Part shown: in pieces, positions 59,997 through 64,000 of the stretch | How the letters are laid out: the number at the start of each line of letters is the position of its first letter | Numbering within the stretch: position 1 is the first letter of the stretch | From: Sandaracinaceae bacterium | GTDB taxonomy: Bacteria; Myxococcota_A; Polyangia; Polyangiales; Houyiibacteriaceae | Length of the DNA stretch: 64,000 nucleotides | Assembly: GCA_020633075.1 (NCBI GenBank) | Contig: JACKEI010000002.1 | Location: 1,302,001-1,366,000, forward strand | Reading direction: 5' to 3' | Position numbers and translations under genes: made by a program | Notes under the pieces: generated by a model | The model's database searches: none | Seen by the model: only the letters and a program-made list of their open reading frames with translations | What the model was told of the DNA's origin: nothing

Positions 59997-60793
59997 GCGT
60001 AGAGGTCCACCTCGGGGTCACGCAGCAGCTCGCGCACGTGACTCTCAGCTGGCACGAAGCGCAGGCCGCGGATGTGGATCACCGGGCGGGCCTCGTCGCT
60101 CTGCCCCGCCACCAGGTCCGCCGCGGCGGCCAGCTGGTCTGCCAGCGCCGTGATGGTGTACTGCAGCTCGCGCCCGTGGAGGTCCAGGCGTCCGCGCTGG
60201 TCGAACACGGCGGGCACACCCGCCACGCCAACGGCGACCCCCACGGTGCCGACGCGGAACGGCCGGCCGAAGGAGTCGCTCACCACCAGCCCGACGCCTG
60301 GCACCCCCAGCGCCGCGAGCAGGTCGCGGGCGCTCTTGTCCGGGTCCTCTGGCAGCAGCAGCGCCCAGGGGCCCGTGCCCGGCGCGGCGTGCGCGGGTGA
60401 CGCGTTGCTCATGTCGATGGCGGCGTTGGCGGAGATGAAGCCCAGGCGGTGGCGCACGACCAGCACGCCCGGGCGCTTGCGTGAGACGCCCACGCTCTCG
60501 CGCAGGATCAGCTCAACCTGGGCGGGGTCCTTGTCCACGTCCAGCGCCAACGCGCGGGCCTCTTCCGAGGGCACCACCGTGCTCATGTCCACGAAGCGCC
60601 CCTCGCTGCGCGAGAAGAGCTTGGACGTGACCACCAGCACGTCGCCCGGCTCCAGCTGGAGCTCCGCGCGCGTGAGGGCGTCCTCGATGAGCGGACCCAG
60701 CGCGTCACCGGCTTGCACCAGCGGGATGCCCGGGAGGGCCGTGAAGTGGACGCGCGCGCCGACCTCGAGCGCCGTCCCGGGCGGGGTCGTCAT
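59993..60793 (-). CDS. cofE: Coenzyme F420-0:L-glutamate ligase (CofE)
   Basis: This 266-aa ligase adds L-glutamate residues to F420-0 using GTP. Recognisable segments are [76 protein letters not shown] and [20 protein letters not shown] with the metal-binding acidic residues. It is a single-domain CofE like the archaeal enzyme; the long FbiB form of mycobacteria carries an extra nitroreductase-like domain, missing here. It overlaps npdG and cofD by 4 nt each. Confidence 0.94.
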   Translation of the reverse strand: MTTPPGTALEVGARVHFTALPGIPLVQAGDALGPLIEDALTRAELQLEPGDVLVVTSKLFSRSEGRFVDMSTVVPSEEARALALDVDKDPAQVELILRESVGVSRKRPGVLVVRHRLGFISANAAIDMSNASPAHAAPGTGPWALLLPEDPDKSARDLLAALGVPGVGLVVSDSFGRPFRVGTVGVAVGVAGVPAVFDQRGRLDLHGRELQYTITALADQLAAAADLVAGQSDEARPVIHIRGLRFVPAESHVRELLRDPEVDLYA

Positions 60794-61434
60794 CCGGGCA
60801 TCCCCGTGATGCGCAGGCCCGCGGTCGCGCCGTACTTCTTGTTGATGAAGAGGAGCACCGGCGTCATGGACTCGAGGGCCACAGCGTTCTCCAGCGTGCC
60901 GGCCTCGATGGCGCGTAGGCCCAGGTCCTCGATCAGCTTGGCCACCGTCTCGCGCGCGTCTTTCTCGCCGCACAGCAGCACGTCACAGTCGAACTCGTGC
61001 GCCGGGTCGCCCAGGTGCTCGGAGCTGATGTGGTGCAGCGCGGCGACCACGGTGGCCCCGTCACCCAGGATGGCCTGCGACTCGAGGGCGGCGGCCGAGC
61101 CTGCCGGCAGCTGCACGCTGCGCACCTTGGGCGGCTTGAGGGGGACGGTGATGTCCACCACGACCTTGCCTGTGACGGCCTCGCGGATGGACGCGAAGGT
61201 GGGCGCGTGCGCGGAGTAGGGCACCGTCACGATGACGACCTCGCCGTGCGCGCACGCCCCGAGGTTGTCGCCCCCGCTGAGCGTGATGCCGTGCTCGGCC
61301 GCGAGCTCGGCGGCCTTGGCCACGCCGCGCTCGCTGTCGCGTGAGCCGACGAAGACCTCGTGCCCCGCGCGCGCCCAGCGCAGCGCCAACCCCGTGCCCT
61401 CACGACCGGTACCACCCACAAGTCCAATTCGCAT
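60790..61434 (-). CDS. npdG: NADPH:F420 oxidoreductase (NpdG/Fno)
   Basis: This 214-aa Rossmann protein moves hydride between NADP(H) and F420. Features are [32 protein letters not shown] at the N-terminus with the NADP-binding GGTGxx[24 protein letters not shown] and [27 protein letters not shown] chose the ATG at 61434, with AAGGAG 9 nt upstream; an adjacent GTG at 61437 is possible. It is the first gene of the F420 operon, which has a TGCTATGGT promoter element about 55 nt upstream. Its presence means the cofactor is reduced with NADPH in this organism. Confidence 0.93.
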   Translation of the reverse strand: MRIGLVGGTGREGTGLALRWARAGHEVFVGSRDSERGVAKAAELAAEHGITLSGGDNLGACAHGEVVIVTVPYSAHAPTFASIREAVTGKVVVDITVPLKPPKVRSVQLPAGSAAALESQAILGDGATVVAALHHISSEHLGDPAHEFDCDVLLCGEKDARETVAKLIEDLGLRAIEAGTLENAVALESMTPVLLFINKKYGATAGLRITGMPG

Positions 61435-61494
61435 CACTCGTCTCCTTGGTGCTCGGGCACGGAGGCCCCGCCAACGGTCATCGTGGCGCGCGGC

Positions 61495-61503
61495 ACCATA
61501 GCA
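61495..61503 (-). promoter_or_regulatory. Extended -10 element of the F420 operon
   Basis: TGCTATGGT on the minus strand lies about 60 nt before the npdG start. The resulting leader of roughly 55 nt contains a good ribosome-binding site (AAGGAG), unlike the leaderless genes in this window. Confidence 0.45.
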
Positions 61504-61518
61504 GATAATGGGGAGCGC

Positions 61519-62250
61519 TCAGCGAGCCCCTCCGCGAATCATCCGCAGGGACACGTCGTAGTGGTAGCGAATCTGCTCGTCGTCGTAGCGCTGCGCCGGC
61601 GCGACCGGGCAGGCCTCGCGGGCAGGGCAGCGTCTGGCACACGGCGAGTCCGCAAGGGCGCGGAAGGACACGCAGCGGTCGAGGGCCAAGGTACCCGTGG
61701 TCAGCGCGCCGCCCAGGCACGCGCCGAGGCAGGGCTTCTCTACGCAGCTGGCGCACGGAGAGGCCGCCGGTTCCGTGGGTAGCTCCGTGAGCGGCAGCCG
61801 ACTGTCTGCGACGACTGCGGCGCGGTAGGCGAACCACGTGCCGAAGGTGGCGTTGATGCCGACGCGTAGCGGGGACGGGTGGTGCCAGCCCAGCAGCGCG
61901 CCGAGCTCTTGCAGGGGCACCGGCTGAGAGCCGGGGTAGAGAGCGGTCCAGCGCGTCACGCCCAGCTCACCCTCGAGGTGGGCGCGCACCGCGTCGAGCG
62001 AGAACGCGTCGACGGGGTCGCTGGTGGCCGCGAGGTCTGGCACGGCCACGCGCAGCGCGCGCCACAGCAGCGGGCCCGCGTGCCCGAACACGATGAGCTG
62101 CGGGTAGTCCAGCCAGGTGGGATCCAGGCTGCGCAGCGCTTCCCGCAGCGGTGCCGGGAGCGCTGCGGTGGACAGCACGCCGCGCAGCAGCAGGCCCCGC
62201 TGTGTGAGCGCGGCGCTGTCCGGCGGCGCGAGTGGCAAGGAAGCACGCAT
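61519..62250 (-). CDS. Small QueG-like iron-sulfur protein
   Basis: This 243-aa protein has a ferredoxin-type cluster in its C-terminal half: CASCVEKPCLGAC, CVSF, then CARRC and CPVA, which fits two 4Fe-4S sites as in epoxyqueuosine reductase (QueG) and related corrinoid proteins. NATFGTWFAYRAAVVADSRLPLTE also recalls the QueG core. It is far shorter than typical QueG (about 350 aa) and lacks the C-terminal HEAT-like part. Its true reaction is uncertain. The stop is 80 nt from the F420 operon promoter region, and the TerB-like gene precedes it by 4 nt. Confidence 0.65.
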   Translation of the reverse strand: MRASLPLAPPDSAALTQRGLLLRGVLSTAALPAPLREALRSLDPTWLDYPQLIVFGHAGPLLWRALRVAVPDLAATSDPVDAFSLDAVRAHLEGELGVTRWTALYPGSQPVPLQELGALLGWHHPSPLRVGINATFGTWFAYRAAVVADSRLPLTELPTEPAASPCASCVEKPCLGACLGGALTTGTLALDRCVSFRALADSPCARRCPAREACPVAPAQRYDDEQIRYHYDVSLRMIRGGAR

Positions 62251-62254
62251 CGCG

Positions 62255-62623
62255 TCAGGCCGTCGCGGGGGCCATGCCGTACTCGGCTTCGATGACCAGC
62301 AGCGTGGCCTCGTCCAGCCCCAGCGCCCCTCGCAACCGTGAGATGAACGCGCGCTCCCGCTCGTGCAGCACGCCGTCCAGCAGCGCGATGCCGAGCGCCG
62401 CGCGGTAGACGCCCTCGCGTGCGATCGCGTCCAGGGCCTGAACCGCGTCCACCGTCACGCTCGGCGCGTGCTCCAGCCAGGCGAGGGCGACACGGCGTTG
62501 CTCACGGCTCAGCTCCGGGCTCGCGTTGATCAAGCGCAGCACGGCGGCGGCCTCGGTGGGGTGCAGCTCACCGTCTGCCCACGCCATGGCCGCCCAGAAT
62601 TCGAGAATGCGTAGTGTGTCCAT
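62255..62623 (-). CDS. TerB-like domain protein
   Basis: This 122-aa all-helical cytoplasmic protein has the TerB pattern (FWAAMAWADGELHPTEAAAVLRLI, then ALGIALLDGVLHERERAFISRLRGALGL) with two Asp/Glu-containing loops resembling the metal-binding loops of the TerB/DjlA N-terminal family. Despite the name it need not confer tellurite resistance. The ATG at 62623 or the GTG at 62635 could start it; the latter is 11 nt after a TGCTAGCGT element. Four nt separate it from the QueG-like gene, so they probably form an operon. Confidence 0.75.
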   Translation of the reverse strand: MDTLRILEFWAAMAWADGELHPTEAAAVLRLINASPELSREQRRVALAWLEHAPSVTVDAVQALDAIAREGVYRAALGIALLDGVLHERERAFISRLRGALGLDEATLLVIEAEYGMAPATA

Positions 62624-62646
62624 GGGTCCAGTCACCTGCGGTCCGC

Positions 62647-62655
62647 ACGCTAGCA
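62647..62655 (-). promoter_or_regulatory. Extended -10 element of the TerB/QueG-like operon
   Basis: TGCTAGCGT on the minus strand ends 11 nt before the GTG at 62635 and 23 nt before the ATG at 62623. Confidence 0.38.
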
Positions 62656-62671
62656 GACGGGGACGTGCGGC

Positions 62672-64000
62672 TCATGCCTGACGCGACGCCCGGACGCCTG
62701 TGAGCGCTCGGGCGCGAGCGCGTCGCCGCGACCGCTGCGTCAGCCACCCGAGCAGCGCCAACACGGGGACCAGGGCAGCGTAGGGTGCTGAACGGCCCGA
62801 AGCCACCGCGGGTGAACGGGCCGGAGCGACGCGACAGCCGCAGCCACCGCCCCCACCCGGCGAGCGTCCGGCGTCCACCCCGCCTGCGTCGCCGAGGACG
62901 CCACCGTCGCCCAGCGCTCCGGAGTCTGCTGCGGCGCCCATGTCCGTGTCCGGCCCGGCGTCCAGGTTCGCCCGGTCGTTGTCCACCGCGTTTGCGCTCA
63001 CCTCGAGCGTTGCCGCGCCCAGAGCGCCGACCGCGAACGTGGCGCTGTCGTCCAGCGCGTCAGCGTCCTCCGCGGCGGCCAGCGTGACCAACTGCGGCGT
63101 GGCGTAGTCCGCTGGCGTGAAGGTCAGGGTCGCTCCCGCCGCGACGGTGATGTCCGTGTCTCCGGCAGTGCGCGAGACGGTCACCGTCACCGGCCCCGGC
63201 GGCGCGTCTGCCAAGCGCACGGTGAAGCTCCGTGAGGCGCCCTCGGGGATCGCCACGCTCGTGCGCGACAGCAGCAGCACCAGCGTAGTGCTGTCCGTGA
63301 CGTCCACCAGCACGCTCACGTCGCTGAGCGTGCTGGCCGAGACCGTGAGCGAGGCCAGGTCGGGCTCTCCGTCGGCGTCCGCCGCTGCCGCCACGCGCAC
63401 CGCCTGCGGGTCCATCCAGTTGGCCGGGGTGAACGTCAGGGTGGCGCCTCCGGCGACGCTGACATCCGTGTCCCCGCTGGTCCGCGCCGTGGTCACCGTC
63501 ACGTTGCCGCTCGGGGCACGAGCCAGCGACACGGAGAACACGGCCGCCCCGCCTTCCAGCACCCGCACGTGCTGCTGCGACACCACCAGGGCCTGCACGG
63601 GGTTCGTGTACGCGGTGCGGTAGACCGTCCCCCCGTAGCTCGCCGTGTACAGAGCGCCGTCCGGCCCCACCGCTTGATCGATGGGCGCGCTGATGTTGTT
63701 GGACCAATAGTCCACGCTGTTGACCGTGGTCCCAGGGCCGACCACCGCTCGCATCATCCGGTCGTCGATGAAGTCGCCGTAGAAGAAGTTCCCGCGATAG
63801 CTCTCGGGGAACCCCGTGGCGTCGTAGAAGGTGCCGCCGCTCACGGTGCGCCCCTGCGCCATGGTGCTGAGCTGCCCGCCGCCGCTGCTCGCGTCGGGGC
63901 CGGCGTTGCGCACGGTGAACGTCCTGTCGGTCGGCGTGCTCGAGCCCCGGAGCACGTAGAAGGTCCCGTCGAAGCTCGCGTCTCCCACGCCCGTGACCAC
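62672..64000 (-). CDS. Secreted Calx-beta-like repeat protein with MYXO-CTERM-type anchor (5' end outside window)
   Basis: The visible 442 residues are the C-terminal part of a large exported protein. The first 130 residues (RTFTVRNAG, NFFYGDFIDDRMMRAV, AVGPDGALYTASYGGTVYR) look like the end of a glucose/sorbosone-dehydrogenase-like beta-propeller. Two repeats follow (about 145-225 and 238-330), each with a SxxxVxEGxxxxFxVxLxxAPxGxVTVTxxRTxGDTDxxVxxGATLTFTPxxxxxPQxVxxxA plan, close to Calx-beta modules. An Asp/Gly-rich linker, GGGGGCGC, a hydrophobic helix and an Arg cluster (RSRRRARAR) form a MYXO-CTERM-type sorting signal. The start lies beyond base 64000. Confidence 0.82.
   Translation of the reverse strand: MVTGVGDASFDGTFYVLRGSSTPTDRTFTVRNAGPDASSGGGQLSTMAQGRTVSGGTFYDATGFPESYRGNFFYGDFIDDRMMRAVVGPGTTVNSVDYWSNNISAPIDQAVGPDGALYTASYGGTVYRTAYTNPVQALVVSQQHVRVLEGGAAVFSVSLARAPSGNVTVTTARTSGDTDVSVAGGATLTFTPANWMDPQAVRVAAAADADGEPDLASLTVSASTLSDVSVLVDVTDSTTLVLLLSRTSVAIPEGASRSFTVRLADAPPGPVTVTVSRTAGDTDITVAAGATLTFTPADYATPQLVTLAAAEDADALDDSATFAVGALGAATLEVSANAVDNDRANLDAGPDTDMGAAADSGALGDGGVLGDAGGVDAGRSPGGGGGCGCRVAPARSPAVASGRSAPYAALVPVLALLGWLTQRSRRRARARALTGVRASRQA

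Noticed and set aside
62255..62623. Tellurite-resistance determinant
   Set aside because: Only a single TerB-like domain is present, with no other ter genes; the domain alone does not imply resistance.

Overview
The window looks like a chromosomal segment of a high-GC member of the Myxococcota (a Polyangia-like relative is my inference; no rRNA is present to fix the taxon). Pointers are two sigma54 enhancer-binding regulators, FHA proteins, a Ser/Thr kinase fused to a receiver domain, a GltJ/AgmX-like protein with zinc ribbon, GYF and TonB-like domains, two paralogous Cys-rich von Willebrand lipoproteins, a Kazal-type lipoprotein, and a C-terminal MYXO-CTERM-type anchor. No insertion sequence, prophage, CRISPR array, rRNA or intact tRNA was seen. 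Coding density is high and many neighbouring genes overlap by 4 nt.

Layout. 1-5.3 kb: 3' end of rpoB, then rpoC and a terminator. 5.4-13.9 kb: envelope and signalling genes (Kazal lipoprotein, FHA protein, TPR protein, kinase-receiver), murI, a DUF2505-like protein and an L,D-transpeptidase. 13.8-18.8 kb: uvrA, dnaA and a 0.5-kb DnaA-box-bearing gap that is the likely chromosomal origin. 18.8-27.4 kb: an outer-membrane-type protein, a coupled rpe / FHA-sigma54 regulator / ketopantoate-reductase-like / truncated-globin block, and assorted metabolic and lipoprotein genes. 27.5-33.8 kb: an MMPL-type transporter and the von Willebrand lipoprotein pair. 34-42 kb: an NtrC-type regulator, a MshEN-receiver-TPR protein, the GltJ-like protein, a FliQ/FliR (SctS/SctT) export-gate pair, hpt and a TPR gene. 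42-52.8 kb: nadB, trxB, an LhgO-like oxidase, a soluble-type lytic transglycosylase, proS and an unknown membrane protein. 52.8-57 kb: a GAF-PAS-PAS-HisKA protein without an ATPase domain and a PilZ-TM-AMIN protein. 57.2-61.5 kb: sodB, an XRE-cupin regulator and a four-gene coenzyme F420 operon (npdG-cofE-cofD-cofC). 61.5-64 kb: a small QueG-like Fe-S protein, a TerB-like protein and the 3' part of a secreted, surface-anchored protein.

The most notable patterns are: (i) a recurrent extended -10 motif, TGnTAnnnT, lying 6-10 nt in front of start codons, which implies many leaderless or nearly leaderless mRNAs; (ii) the F420 operon; (iii) a 10-bp-phased repeat operator directly upstream of uvrA; (iv) rpoBC pointing towards the putative origin; (v) several multi-domain signalling proteins with unusual architectures. 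All functional calls rest on motif recognition by eye; no database search was run.
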